A DNA stretch of 64,000 nucleotides. Source: Solenopsis invicta. Lineage: Eukaryota; Arthropoda; Insecta; Hymenoptera; Formicidae. Positions 1 to 12,578 of this stretch are shown here, one piece after another. Location: positions 14,749,635 to 14,813,634 of the forward strand of contig NC_052679.1 of the NCBI RefSeq assembly GCF_016802725.1, in the 5' to 3' direction. Within the stretch, counting starts at the first letter, position 1, and each line of letters starts with the position of its first letter. The notes beneath the pieces are model-generated. The model ran no database searches and was not told the DNA's origin. It was given only the letters and a program-made list of their open reading frames with translations. The position numbers and the translations under genes are program-made.

Positions 1-352
1 TGAAGTGTATCAAGTCAGTTTGTTTATAGTAGCTATTTATCAATTTTTTATACTCGCGACGATTTTCTTTTACAGTCTGTCAACTCAAAACACTTTCCAC
101 GAAGTGATAATTTCAGCTTTGAGAACAGAAAAAAGTCATAAAGGACCAAGTCCAATGAATACAGTATTTGAGGAATAATATTTGTTGAGTTTTTGGTCAA
201 AAAGTACTAGCATCAATGTGTGAGATGGTGGATTATCGTGGTGTAAAATCCATGAATCGTCTTTCCACAAATCTGGTCGTTTTTTGCGCCTCACATAACG
301 CTTCATGACGCTTAAGTAGCATTCTTTATTGATTATTTGACCATTCTTTAAC
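1..352 (-). pseudogene. mariner transposase fragment, C-terminal part (DD34D), decayed
   Basis: Read on the minus strand, this stretch gives the middle and C-terminal part of a mariner-type transposase, the cut-and-paste enzyme of Tc1/mariner elements. An HHDN catalytic motif, followed by PPSHT, lies at 232-243. A YDFFLF motif carrying the third catalytic aspartate lies at 121-140, preceded by a decayed SLDLVL for the family's SPDLAP. The two aspartate codons start 100 nt apart; DD34D spacing needs 105 nt, so at least one indel has shifted the frame. The similarity continues toward position 1, so the C-terminus and 3' end lie outside the window. The N-terminal HTH region is missing and I see no terminal repeat near 352. 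This is a dead fossil copy. It belongs to a different mariner lineage from the relic at 27-28.8 kb, which has SPDLSPTDYHFF-type residues at the same place. Confidence 0.85.
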
Positions 353-1810
353 TGTTTTTTTTTTATTATTATTTTAGTTCAACCGCTTCATTTAAAGACA
401 ATTTCGGGGTCTTTTTTTAAAGGCAGAAGATTATTTTGATAGTTTAAACAATTAATTATTTTGATTAAACTATACTAATGTGGTAGAGAACTTTTTCTAC
501 ATTTTCATGTCAGGAACGATTCTATATATAACGCAGTTTCTTTATAATAAGAAAATTACATAGGTCTTGCATCGTAATAAACTTACTTGCCCCAATAGTA
601 AGGTAAATTGGCACATATCAATATGTAAGTTTGATTTAAATCATTTTATTATAACAAATTATTAATATTCAAAATAATATGCCATATAATAATAGAAACT
701 TTTTTTTAAATAATAATATGTGACTCAAATTTATTCTCTCAAGCTGAACAACATTAATACGAAATTTTGAAACACTCGAAAATTTACTTGCCTCATACTG
801 AATTGGATTTTTCCCTTTTATTATTGTAATACTCGTTTGATTTAAATAATTTGGAGTAGTATCTATTTATAAAAAATATTTATATTTTGCAATAACTTTT
901 TTTTCGCTATAAATACGTACACGGAGCACAATGCCAATGAGCCCTGGTCTCCCTTACATACTTTTATAATTCAAAATAAAAAGATTGTATCGATATAATA
1001 ATATAATAAATGATCACGGATACACACATTGTATATCTAGAATCGTATTTTTTATGTTAGATAATTCAGAAAATGCACATGATACTCTTACAAAAAAATA
1101 GAAAACATGTTAGCAAAATCTCTAATAGAGGAAATGATAACGGTATTCTAGCAGTTTGCTAACAGATTTTAGCAGAATATTGTGATGAATTTACATCAAC
1201 TATATTTGCATTACGCTCATGCCCTGCCAGTATAGTCTGCTGACATAATCTGACAGCAGAAGCCGAGCAGAATTTGCCATTTTGCATACATTTAAAGATG
1301 TATGCCGCATCTCAAAACATGATCAAAAATATAAAAATTTTATAGATTATTCTATTTTTGCGTTCGAGTACAATTTGGAAAATCACAATTCTCTTATTGG
1401 GTTAAAAGCTATTCGTATATGTTCTAATAAAACTCTAATAAATATTCGTGCAAAATTTCATTTGCGTCCACTTACTCGTTTAAAAGTCATTTATGTATAA
1501 TTACAGCAAACTGATGGTGATTTGACTTTATAGGTCATTATAGGTCAAATTATTCGCTTTTTTATTATTTACAGTTTAGGTTTCAGATCCAAAATTCAAA
1601 TATTTGAACAAAATATTTTGTTGTTAATTAAGAAAAAAAGAATAAACTAAGGAAGCGCCTGCAGTCTTTAAATTTCAATAACTTCTAGTTGATACTATGG
1701 CCAAAACATCAATAAATAAAAAAATATTATTTAATTATTAATTTGATTAATTATATCAGTTATATTGTTCCATGTTTATATCTATACAGTTATACTCTAT
1801 TAGAAAAGAA
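353..1810. other. AT-rich spacer, no gene seen
   Basis: Strongly AT-rich sequence with long T and A runs. A 10-bp inverted repeat (TGTTAGCAAA / TTTGCTAACA) lies near 1,107-1,165. The open frame at 1,282-1,500 starts at TTG, matches nothing I recognise and is AT-driven. Confidence 0.6.
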
Positions 1811-2059
1811 TGGAAAGAACGACTTTGCTAAAGTATCTAAAAATTGAGTTGATACAGATCTGAAAATAATTTTGTTAGGCCATCAAAATAATTATGTTGG
1901 ACTCTCAAATTGAATTGCTGCGAATGTCACAATTTTTTTGCAGCATTGCTCATCATGCTTGAACATCCATCACAATTAATTTGATGGTCCAATGAAATTA
2001 TTTTCAGATCTGTATCCCATCAGCGAAAATATTTAGCCTCAACAAGATCGTTCTTTCCA
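1811..2059. repeat. short inverted-repeat element (MITE-like)
   Basis: The two ends are inverted copies: TGGAAAGAACGA at 1,811 and TCGTTCTTTCCA ending at 2,059. The arms continue inward, with GATACAGATCTGAAAATAAT around 1,851-1,870 matched by its complement around 1,994-2,013. The roughly 95-bp middle has no coding content. I see no clear target-site duplication; the flanks read GAA on the left and TGC on the right, so the exact ends are uncertain. Length and structure fit a non-autonomous DNA transposon (MITE). I cannot assign a superfamily. Confidence 0.7.
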
Positions 2060-2410
2060 TGCAAATTCCGTTTCAATTACTTTCTGCCGCCATCCGAAAT
2101 GACAAAATTTGTCGCGAGCATTTTGCAAAATCTGGTTTCGACAGATTTGACCATCCGCACAATGAGTGCAATCTTGACCTTATGTCGGATTACGGCCCGA
2201 AAACTCGGACGATAAAGGGGCGCGTCGCTAGAAGCCCGGGTAACCTCGATTTACAAAGTACGTAGCGGGGTGTGGAAGCGAAGGATAGATTTTGGCCGGA
2301 TGCCAACAACGGCACTGCGGATATCGATGGTGACACTGCGCGATGGTGGGGCTTTGCTCGTTCGTTCGATTGCACCACCGGAATCCACCAGCTCAGAACA
2401 ACGGGTTTAT
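2060..2410. other. GC-richer single-copy patch next to the MITE
   Basis: This is an abrupt GC-rich, CpG-containing block in an AT-rich surround. Short frames are open on both strands (2,059-2,265 plus; 2,190-2,378 minus), but neither has a recognisable domain or convincing splice sites. It could be a regulatory block, an untranslated exon or the tail of an older repeat. Confidence 0.35.
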
Positions 2411-2724
2411 TTACAATTAGATAACTACTTGTATTAATATTGTTATCATTTAGATCGCTATTTACATGTACGGAATGCCATAGAGAGTTAAAGTGCGTAT
2501 AAAGATAATGTAATTAAAAAATTCATGAGAAACTAAGTGCTAAAAATGGAGGCAATTTTTTATTTTATTTTCCTTCGGAAATGCGCTTTATGTGATACGA
2601 TTGGCTTATAATTGCTCGGCGAGATAAAAATAGAAAATTATATCGATATATAAATAGAGTTAGTGTTCCGCTTACATAAGTTAAAATTATTTTGATGAAA
2701 AAAAATAAATTATATATTAATGTA
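2411..2724. other. AT-rich spacer
   Basis: No supported feature. AT-rich sequence up to the start of repeat R1 copy 1. Confidence 0.5.
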
Positions 2725-3260
2725 TCTTAAAAAAGGTAAAGATGATTTAATTTTAAATATATCTAGATAAAAGGTAAAACTATATATCGTTTTATCTAGG
2801 TAATTTTAATATAATATCGATGTTGAGCAAAACAATTTAGGATATAAAAAACATTATACTTATATTCATTTATAAATCTTTATTTTTTAAAGTTTTGTAA
2901 ATTCAATCTGACAGAAAAATGTTTTTTTGATTTCTGTCAACATAAATAAAAATCATAATTCAAAAATATAGAAAGAATATACAACTCACATTATAATCAC
3001 AAAGTTTCTTACAAAAGTTTTCGAACCACTTATAGTTTGAAGACATTTTTACATTTCGCTATTACTTCCTAATCTGGGCAATCTGTTATTATTTTAAGAC
3101 TTTTCTGTTAGGATAAATGATATTTTGAAGATTGAAGTTAAGGACAAAATTTTATATTCATTGTTGTTCGAATTAACTTAAATAATCGAAGAAAAGGACA
3201 CTTCTTTATCTAAAACAAAAATAGAAGTAAAATACATTCTAATAAGCCATATAAAGATAA
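2725..3260. repeat. dispersed repeat R1, copy 1
   Basis: Aligns by eye, in the same orientation, with 9,890-10,400. Shared landmarks in order include GATAAAGATG-like starts, GCAAAAYAATTTAGGATAT, TTTATAAATCTTTATTTTTT, AATATACAACTCACA, a GTTAGGAT motif and TTATATTCRTTTTGTTC-like 3' parts. No open frame survives, so it looks like a non-autonomous or heavily decayed element. TTATCT/AGATAA words at both ends may be remains of terminal inverted repeats. Confidence 0.65.
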
Positions 3261-3560
3261 ATTAAATTAATTTCTTCAACTAGATAACTATCTAAATAAT
3301 TTTATATTTAGATAACAGCAAATACTGGTTACAAAGATTACAGTGATTACAGTGATTAAAAAAAAAAATATATATATATATGTACAATACATAACAAAAG
3401 AAAAAACGAAAAAAGATGATAAGGAAGAAGGAAATAATATTGTGTTCTCCAGGGGAACAAAAAATTCGGGGAGATCACTATTTCATTTATATGAAATTTT
3501 TTTCTCTTCCACAAAGGGAAAGGGAGAAGGTAATCAATCAGCTAACCACACTAAAGATCA
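3261..3560. other. AT-rich spacer with A-rich tract
   Basis: Mostly A and T, with a run of AAAAAAAATATATATATATA around 3,360. No feature supported. Confidence 0.5.
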
Positions 3561-4197
3561 GTGAAGAAAAAAAGAATATGGCGGAGCCTCACACCTCTCT
3601 CACAACCAGTTTTCGTCTTATCCTCTCGTGCCAGAACCGTACCTACCGTAATCGCCATAACAAATCTTCCACTCACTTGGGGCAATATCAACCTCGGCAA
3701 TGGTTATTTACGTTGTCACCATAATATCGCAACGCCATGTCGCTACATTTGCTCCTCGAGCCTTTATAACGTATTTCACGGATGTCGGTGTGTACGTCGC
3801 TCACGCGGACGTGCGACCCGTACATTGTTGAATGATGCGTTTTGTTATGGCGATATTAAGGCGCTTCCGTTCATTCCTGCGGAAACGCGATAGCTTATGC
3901 GGCAGCCCATGCGGATATACGCCACTTATACGCGGTCCACACGCTTCACTGGATCGCGAATCGAACGATAAATTATATTTTCTGGACCGCCACGATAGGC
4001 GACGTGTTCGATTGGCTGATCGTACCGCCGTCACTCTGGTTCTCTTCCCGCCAGATTTCTTCCTCGACGCAGATCGATTTCGGCACGAAAATTTTATCTA
4101 CTTTTTTTTCACGGCTTTTTTTTCTCTCCCTTTCAATCCTCTCGGCATGTTTCAAACGCATGATGCACTCGTAATACACTTCATAAGTATAGTTTAA
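3561..4197. other. GC-richer block with overlapping short open frames
   Basis: Frames of 77-121 codons are open on both strands (3,561-3,893 and 3,832-4,197 plus; 3,801-4,034 minus). None has a recognised motif, and they overlap one another, which is expected by chance in GC-richer DNA. A conserved non-coding element is as likely as an exon. Confidence 0.35.
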
Positions 4198-6023
4198 CAG
4201 TTTAATAGAAATTAATCAACCCAATTTGCAAAGTTGTTTTGATGTCAATTTCTCTTCGCCTTCTACTCGACATCAATACTTTTAAATGTAATAAAACGAT
4301 ATGCGATTTTCATTTATTAAATTTGTTTCTATTTTGTTTTCATTATTGTGCTCCACTGTGTTTCTATTTCATGTTATTTCGCGTCCCTTTTTTCATATTT
4401 TTTTTACTGGCGTGATTATTTTGTTACATTTTTTTTTTTTTGAAAATTATTTAAAAATGGATTTCGCTAAATGCAACGTGCACGCTATCAAATCATAATA
4501 AATTTGTCCAAGTTTTAATCGCAATTATTATAACATATTACAGTAATTAAACGTAATTTTCATATTACAATGATTACATAAAATAATATATTACGTATCA
4601 GCCTTTCAAACCGATCAAGTTCATGTGAATAACGTAGCATTACCGCAAGAGGGTTCTATTGACTAGTCGGATATTCTATTCTCGGATGCTCTTGCACTTG
4701 ACGCATAACGAGGCCGTTAATCCCGATGCGGAAACTTCGCCAGAATTTCTCAATGAAAGAAATATATCTGCTTGCAAGATAAAGCCGTCGATTCGGACAT
4801 TAATTTGCACAGGAATTGAAAGCGATGGCTCGCTATCTCGCGCTTTTTTCTCACACTTCCTACCTTCCGCTTCCATTCTCCTCTGCCCCATTCGTGCTCA
4901 TACATTTCTCTAAAAACGCAAAAAAGACCCGTATAAACTGACGAAGGATAACTGCCCTGCGATAAAATGTGCAAAAGAGAAAGAGGAGAAAGTGCGAGCA
5001 GAGAAATAAGAAAACAAACAAACAATTGACTAGAAAAATGTTTTTGATTTATGCTTGATGTTCACGCGATACTTACTTAATTACTTCTGCGACTAGTTCG
5101 TGAAACAAATTCCAAATAAGTTAGTTTTATCTTAATTAAGTTTTTACTTCATAATTCGGTTATTAAAAGGTACATGTAAATATATTATACATCTTTTAAA
5201 TGTTGAACGATATCACAGGATAATATCATCAAATTATCAATAAATTGATTTAAAAGATTGATTTAAAGTTTGGCAAGAAATCGACAAGCCAGAAAAAGTT
5301 CAGTTGATACTGAATATCACGTCAATGTTGGAAGAATGAAGGGATAGAAATATAATATGTGATTCTCGAAGGGAGAATAGTCCAAAATAGCAATCGAGTA
5401 TCGACGAACAGGAATATTTTTGCAAGTTAAATAAGCAAGTACTTCTCTGCGAATTGGTTTCTGAATTTTATTGGTTCGCAATTTGTACGCGACAAAGGGG
5501 TTACTCAGCTACTACGGACACGGCCTTTAAATGGTAATTACGAGAGATCCTTTTCCTCCGCCTTCTCCTCGTTTCCGCTATCGGAGGAGACGATTTTGTA
5601 AAATTAAATGTATTCCTCGCACTTACGAGTTCGAATGCTTCTCGAGAAATTACCGATTTCGCCACCCGATGGCAAAGGCATTTAATTGAATCAAGAATGC
5701 ACGCCGGGAAGTGAGAGAGACTAGCAGTTATTACTATATAAAAAGAATACAGTTCAACATGTTCAATATGCGCGTGAATATTTATGCGAGGATTTACAGA
5801 TTTTTTCCGATGCAGCAAAAAATTCAATTTCAAAGAAAAGTCAAAAACTCATCCAGAAACTTTTAAAGCTACACAGAAAAATCATTAAATAATAGAGAAG
5901 GACTCTTTTATCTCGTTTGTTATCAAGTTTTAAATATCTATTTATTTTGCATTTCAGAAATTAATTCAAATAGAAACTGCTTCTAAGTGTTTCTTTTTTC
6001 TATTTTAAGTTAATATTAAAATG
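4198..6023. other. spacer, no gene seen
   Basis: Mixed AT-rich sequence with moderately GC-rich parts near 4,640-4,900 and 5,490-5,720. Open frames there (84-110 codons) are unrecognised and occur on both strands. A perfect GTAAGT donor motif on the minus strand near 5,068-5,073 has no coding frame before it. Confidence 0.45.
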
Positions 6024-6027
6024 TTAA

Positions 6028-6860
6028 CCCATTGGGTCCTAGAAAACTCGTACACGATTTTTCGTTTTAAATCCTTGTAACGTGCGTCCTGAAAAAATTT
6101 GGAACTGTAATTGGTATTTAGAGGTAAAAAGTGTTGCTCTTTTCGTGTAAAATCTAGTCGACGATGGAATGAGAGATATCTAAAAAATATATAAAAACTG
6201 AATATGGAGAAATTAAAAAAATAAAAAATTTCTATCATTTTACTAATAAGTTTTAGACAAATATGATTTCGCGATTTTATTGTTTGAGTATGATTATAAT
6301 AAAAGTTAGTTAAATAGATTAAAAAGGAAATGAAAGAGAATAAAATCGTAATTTTTTTTTATTTTCTTTATTTAATGTTATTTAAGTGTAGATTTTAAAA
6401 GATTAAAGTTTGTACTGTCTTTTATCTTTTTAAGGATTAATAGGGATAAAATAAAAAATCTTTTCTTTTTCTTTAATTTTTATTACTTGAAAATCTTAAA
6501 AAAACTCAAAAAACTTTTTATGTTATAACTTTTATCCTCTTTCCACTTCCTTGAATCTATAATTTTTAGACAAATTTATAGATCGCACAAATAATAATTA
6601 TATGAAATTAATCTTTTCAAAGAGATAAATGAAATGATTTATTTGTTGAATATTTGCCAGTAAAAAAACGAAAACTCTTTACTTTTTTTTAATCATCACT
6701 TTCAACCTTTATATCCTTTTTCTAGATATCTCATCGCCGACTAGATTTTTGAAAAGTTCAACTCATTTTATCTCTCAATATTAATTACGGTCTAAAAATT
6801 TTGATTTGAATTTAAATTATAACGGTTTAAAACCGAAAAGCTCAAGAAGCCTTTCGGAAC
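6028..6860. repeat. foldback element, copy 1, with TTAA at both ends
   Basis: The two ends are diverged inverted copies of each other. The left arm contains CGTTTTAAATCC and a GTAATTGGTATTTAGAGGTA block near 6,108-6,126. The right arm holds the complement, TTAATTACGGTCTAAAAATT, near 6,781-6,800. TTAA sits directly outside both ends (6,024-6,027 and 6,861-6,864), as expected for piggyBac-type insertion. The AT-rich middle also aligns with the element at 42,764-43,335. No transposase frame is present. Size and structure fit a non-autonomous foldback or MITE; the piggyBac assignment rests only on TTAA and a CCC end. Confidence 0.6.
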
Positions 6861-6864
6861 TTAA

Positions 6865-8818
6865 GTAATAAGGTCGAATCTTCTTTAATTCAAGAAACGG
6901 CCTTATGCTCTTTTAACGAAACAAATCATGAATAATGAATAATCGATTGAAAAAGTCGTTAATAAATGCTGTACACAATATATTGCAGTCTCGCATATTT
7001 TTGAATGTCAAGAGAAAAAGGGACTTCCGATATTTGAAATAATATTTAGTCAGTAGATCCGAGATTCAATGCTATAAACCTATTTGCGTACGTGTGTTGA
7101 AGAAGAGAGGAGAGCATCTATATCTCTTTGTACACACACACATCCATGTGTGTGAATAATAAAGATAATATTTAAATGTTATACGATCCAAATGCGTTGT
7201 ACCAAATTATACACGTATTTATATATTTTTTAGTACTAAAAAATGTTAATTATTATACTTCATATTTTTATAATTTAAATAACTCTGTACATCTATAAAA
7301 AATTAAAACTACGAGGCAATTATTTAAATTAAGCATGTAACAATATTAATTAACGATCATTATCGCTAACACTAGGTAATACGTTAACGGAACTGCCATC
7401 TTCGGATTGCCGTCGAATCCTCGCAATACAATTGCAAATATTAGCGCTTGTAATCTAATAAAGTACGTCCGCCGCGTCGCGCCGTCGAGTTCGGAATATG
7501 AGATTTAAACTCGATGTAATGTTTGCCTTGTTTCTGGGTCAGCAATACGATACGCTGATGAACGGATTAACCAAGGATAAAGTTGAAGCTACCACAATGT
7601 GCGTAAATTTTACCGAAATAAACCGCATTCCCTCTCGGAAATAACAACTTTTTGAAACTAATCGCAATATATTGTCCGGCACATAATAGTCGATACGAAG
7701 AGTATTTCGTTGCAATGTTAAAAATCCGTATGCGGTACACATATATATACGCGATAATGTAAATGCATTGTAACCACAAGTGGTTTCCGCAGAAATATTA
7801 TCTCACGTAATGAATTTACAATTTACTTGCATGACGAAACGATTATAGCAGCAATCTCATTGTTTAATAATGCTACTAGATTAAGTTAGAAAAATAGCAG
7901 GTTTTAAATGTGGGAAATTTATATGCATGAAAAATGACAATTAAATAATAATAAACAGAACTGTTAATGCGCCGCTGCTCTTCAATTTTACTCGTTGTTC
8001 CGCAAATAAACATTGTGATAATTAAATTTTAGCCATATTATATGCACTAAGAGCTCATTTTATCATTTTGTGTATTATTTTATAATGTCTTACTCTCATA
8101 ATCAATGTTTTTTTTTTTTTTTTTTTTACAAAATGTCTAATTCACTCGTTATCGCTATTTAATATATAACTCGCGGTAATATAAAAATGTTTTTGACATT
8201 AAAAGTCGTTAAAAAGTTTTCATAATCTTTTTAAATTTAATTTATTATTGTGCGGGTGAACTTCAAGCTAAAAATAATTGTATTAATATTGTCTGTGCAA
8301 TATGATTATATCAAGAGGAACGTTTTCTATGGTGGTATTCAGAAACATTCATAATTCTTGATTTTTTTTCAAAAAAACTTGAAATAACTGTGGAAAAGCT
8401 ATGGAATAGTCATGAAATTGAAATTATATGCTATCCAGGAGATAAAATTTACTAGGAATATTTTTTCAGTCTCTCTCTCTCCATCTATCTTTGTCTCTAT
8501 TTTACATCCCATCAAATCGATTCTCACAGTTACCATATATGTGACTAATTTCGCAACTACTCCATTTCTCCATTATTCTCCAATGTGATAACGTAAACCG
8601 TATTATGCGTGTGAGGAATAATGCGCAGGAATAGTAGTTGCGTTGATAGCACGTAATACTTCTAATAACGTGCTCATATTCAGCCTGATTTCCAAAATAT
8701 TATTATATGGCATATTATATTTTAACAATTTTAAAGTCGTGTATTTAAATTTGAATTAAGGTTCGTATCTAATTTATATCCTCAATAAAATAAAATAAAA
8801 ATTCTTTTAATTTGTACG

Positions 8819-8822
<4 letters not shown>
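6865..8822. other. spacer with poly-T tract and small hairpin
   Basis: No gene seen. A CACACACA-TCCA-TGTGTGTG hairpin lies near 7,133-7,153. A 20-base T run lies at 8,108-8,127. A short TCTC/CTAT low-complexity stretch lies near 8,468-8,500. A GC-rich spot near 7,467-7,495 has CpG-dense bases but no structure I can name. Confidence 0.5.

Positions 8823-8869
<47 letters not shown>
8823..8869. repeat. (TC)n microsatellite
   Basis: Uninterrupted TC dinucleotides for 47 bases. Confidence 0.97.
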
Positions 8870-8873
<4 letters not shown>

Positions 8874-9889
8874 TAGCAAAATTTATTTTGAAATTTTTGA
8901 AATAATTACAAAAGCATTAATATTTAAAAATAAAGAGCTATCGCGAAGCAGGCACAAATAAATTTTCATTTGTGGAAAATCAACTTTAAAAATTTAGAGA
9001 AAAAATATATTTCTATTCGGAATTTTTTATGCGAACGCTACTCAATGTGGTTTCTGTTAGTTTTTAATTCAGCTACATTTTCAAAAAACGATTGAATTGT
9101 TTACACTTTTATTCGAGTTTTTCCACGTTCACGATGCAAACGTTCATTTTTCACTATTGAATTTCTCATTCCGTTTCCACGCTACGTTTTGCTCGCATGT
9201 TTTTTTTCTAACCGACAAGCCGTATGTTGTTCAGTTAAGTACCGAGAGATATTTATTGGAAAGCTATATTTCAGATTATCGAAGGGCGAGGGATGATTTT
9301 TATCCGATAAATAGCAATAATTTGACTAGTAAAGTAGGATTAATGTTGATCAGAAAAAAAGAGGATAAGGCAGCAATATCGTCTCGAATCACCGATAAAC
9401 GTAATGAAATCTTATGACTGCATTTACGCAACCATAAGGATCTTCAAGGGAACGTCTTTGACGATTCGTGATTTCAATTTTTCGAGATTCACCCTGAAGG
9501 AACAGGGAAATCCTGCACGAAGCGAGAGAAATACTCCACGCTCGCAGGCAATACTCGCGCGCGTATTTTTCTGGAATTTCCCCGTCGGCGAAATACCGGT
9601 CTCTTTCATTTTGCCATTTTTGCATGGACGTCCTCGGTGGCACGAAACTTCGCTACTCGTGCTCGTTAACAGATTCCTGTTTCACTGAATACACAAGATT
9701 CTTCACGCGAGCATAAAGAGTGAGAATGTATCTTATCTCGTCCGAGATTTATTTTTAAATGTTAGGTCCATCTTTATATTTATGTAAATTGAGTTTTTAT
9801 TCATTATACATAGTCCAATGTTATTCCAAGATAAATTTTTAAAATTATGCAGATAAAGATAAGAGAAATTTATACGCGCAAACGTATCC
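8870..9889. other. spacer, GC-richer near 9,400-9,700
   Basis: Open frames of 84-106 codons overlap on opposite strands at 9,097-9,688, so at most one could be real, and none is recognisable. The rest is AT-rich. Confidence 0.45.
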
Positions 9890-10400
9890 TATTGTTAGAT
9901 AAGATAAAGATGACTTTTTTTTTAATTTATCTATGTAAAAGATAGAATTATAAACCATTTTGTCTTAATAACTTTGAGATAATATTGCTATTAAGCAAAA
10001 TAATTTAGGATATGAAAACAATATATCTACATTTTTTATTTATAAATCTTTATTTTTTAAAAACAAGAATTATTCAAAGAATTTAAGCTGATAAAAAATG
10101 TTACCTTTTTGATTTAATCAATACGCAAATAAAAATCAAAGTCGGAAAATATAAACGGAATATATAACTCACAGTATAATAACTCTGGCAAAGTTACTTG
10201 TAAAAATTGTAAAACCATTTATATAATAGTTTTGTGATAATTTTTACATTGCGCTACTATTCTTCGATTTTTACAATCTGTTGTAACTTCAAAAAATGTC
10301 CTGTTAGGATGGAAACTTGGAGATTAGAGCTAAGGACAGTATTTTATATTCGTTTTGTTCACGTTAGACACTTATTTTATCTAAGATAAAGATGGAGATA
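9890..10400. repeat. dispersed repeat R1, copy 2
   Basis: Same family and orientation as 2,725-3,260; see that entry for the landmarks. The copy ends with a TTATCTAAGATAAAGATGG stretch that resembles the TTAGATAAGATAAAGATG at its start in inverted sense, so those may be its terminal repeats. It lies directly upstream of an R2 copy. Confidence 0.65.
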
Positions 10401-10466
10401 ATACTTCTAATAATCTAGATAAAGATAAGATGTAAAACCACTTCTTCATCTATAATATATAAAGGA

Positions 10467-11385
10467 ACATCGCCAATACAAACATAGGTCTCACCCCCCT
10501 ATTTCTCGGAAACTAAATCCTGCATTGTATTAATATTGATAAAGACACAATGTAAAAATAATTAAAGAACTAAAAATCAATAGTTTCCATATTTATGACT
10601 GCTTTTATGTATAAAGTTTGCTAGAAACAAGTTTTGGAAAAGCAAAAATAAAATTTGCACGATTTTCATTTGCAAATTTCACAGTTTGAACAATTGTGAG
10701 GATATTATGTATAATATTATATAGGTCATTTTACTTGTTTGTAACTTCCTAAAACTGTTTTGTTTATATTTTTCTTTCATTATATTTTCCTCGTAGTGCG
10801 GTTTGGAACATAAAATCGTGCAGCGTAAACCGGTATACCTCTCCGTGAGAATGTAATAATGAAATCTTCAACTACAATGTTGGCAGATGTTTCATGAACT
10901 TTTTTACATTTTCTTTAATACGGTAGGGAAAATGTTGTCGGACGCGACAGATTCACTAATAAAGTGCCAAAAAAAATGTGTAAAGTGAGAGCGCAAATTT
11001 AATAATGCTTTTAATGCTGCAAACTTTGTTCTTTAATACGTAAGATACATTTTATTGCTTAGTTTATCAATTTAGTTTATAATTAACTTCTACTTTAAGA
11101 GGTTGTATCCGAATTCTGCTACTACTGCCTACTGTGCCAGTTTTGAGATCCAATTTCGCAAACACTGCTTTTGGATTATGCTGCATTAAACATTACACAT
11201 TAATTACAAGATACGCGATAGTACTGTAAAAACTGCTACCATCTGATAGAACACACCTTCTAGTTGTTTTCACGCTTTTAAAGTTTACTTTTAGCTTTCG
11301 TTTAAGAAATATTACTCGAAAACGAAGCATTGTGCCGATACCAGTGACTTTCGTCTAATTCTCCAACTAATTTTACATAGATAAC
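10467..11385. repeat. dispersed repeat R2, copy A
   Basis: One of four copies of an unnamed family, all in the same orientation. Landmarks: ACATAGGTCTC near the start, TTTCTCGGAAACTAAA, an ATAATTAAAGAACTAAAA-like block, GAAATCTTCAACTACAAT, TTTCATGAACTTTTTTACAT, CTGCCTACTGTGCCAGTTTT, and an end with ATCTGATAGAA...TTTAAGAAATATTACTCGAAAACG. Copies A and B share one middle section; C and D share a different one, so there are at least two variants. No long frame is present and I cannot place it in a known superfamily. Confidence 0.7.
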
Positions 11386-12530
11386 GGCAAACATTGCATA
11401 CGCCGGTAAATTATATTTACTGTAAAAGATATCTGAGACTTCCCTCTCCATTCTTTATCTGATTACTAAGTTCGCTTTCTAATTGGATCAAAATTATCAC
11501 AATGCTTCTCTCTCCCCCCTCCCCCTCCACTTCTCATTCGCGCGCACTATCTCGTGAATGTATTTATTGAGGATGATGAAGACAATTCTCCTCATTGGAT
11601 ACCAGTTAAATCACGTTTCCATCAGTGAGAACAATGCATCTCACGGCGCTCTCAACAATACGGAACGAATTGAGCGCGAAGACGCGACGTTTCGCTGCGG
11701 ACAAAACATTTCCCATCTCCTGATTGGATATTTCACGAACAGAAACGACTAATTAGCTATCGCAGCGTTTGCCGATGGTTCTCCGTGAAGATCTGAGAGA
11801 AACGAACCTTATCCAGGTCCAGGTTTCGCAAGTTAAATCTATTATGAGAAAGGTAGTCAGCCTGAGAGAAGGTTAACTCCGGTCAGGATCGGATGATCTC
11901 TGTGCGAACTTGCGTCTTGACTGAGTTAAGATCTATTCATACGGTTTAGCTTTAGGTAAACTAAGTAAACTAGGGCAGAGATTATTACGGAGATAGCAAA
12001 AATATCGTGTAGCTTTTGGACGTGCGTACCCCTATCAGTTTCATGATTTTCCCGGACTGATAAACTTCCCCTATCGCTTCAGAATCAATGTCCATTTTGC
12101 CCGCTTTAGAAAATGAAATGTAAAATAAATGCAAAATTTTTAACTATTAAATCAGACAAGGTGGCCCACAATTTTATTCAGTTAATTTTAAGATGACGTA
12201 ACTGACAATCCAAATTGTAAATGGTTATATTGTATATTGATGTAGATACGCCTGATCTAATAGAATATGATATTTTGAGTAAAATCAATTTGTTTCAGCA
12301 GTTATATTTTGGTTTTCGAGACTAATCTCTGATGGATCATTGCTATGCGAGTGAGAATTTTTCTTATATAACATCGATGATTACGGAAACTCTTCAGAAA
12401 GATTTCAGCTTTTTATACTACGATATATGTGCAATATTTCTGTAAAATCTCATATGAAACTTTTCAATAAAATTGTTTCTAAAATCTATCACCTGTGCGC
12501 GTGTATGTGTGCAGTAAATTTTCAAATTGA
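11386..12530. other. single-copy spacer, GC-richer at 11,470-12,100
   Basis: A pyrimidine-rich CCCCCCTCCCCCTCC tract lies near 11,515-11,529. The 64-codon frame at 11,558-11,752 is unrecognised. No repeat structure seen. Confidence 0.4.
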
Positions 12531-12578
12531 GCAAATTTTCTGCTTGGGCATGTTACTACACCTAAGCAGAAAATTTGC
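12531..12578. repeat. 18-bp inverted repeat (hairpin)
   Basis: GCAAATTTTCTGCTTGGG (12,531-12,548) and CCTAAGCAGAAAATTTGC (12,561-12,578) are inverted copies. As RNA all 18 pairs can form, one of them a G-U wobble, around a 12-base loop. It could be the core of a very small MITE. Confidence 0.85.

Noticed and set aside
3561..4197. Overlapping frames of 110 and 121 codons
   Set aside because: Frames are open on both strands at once and none resembles a known protein.
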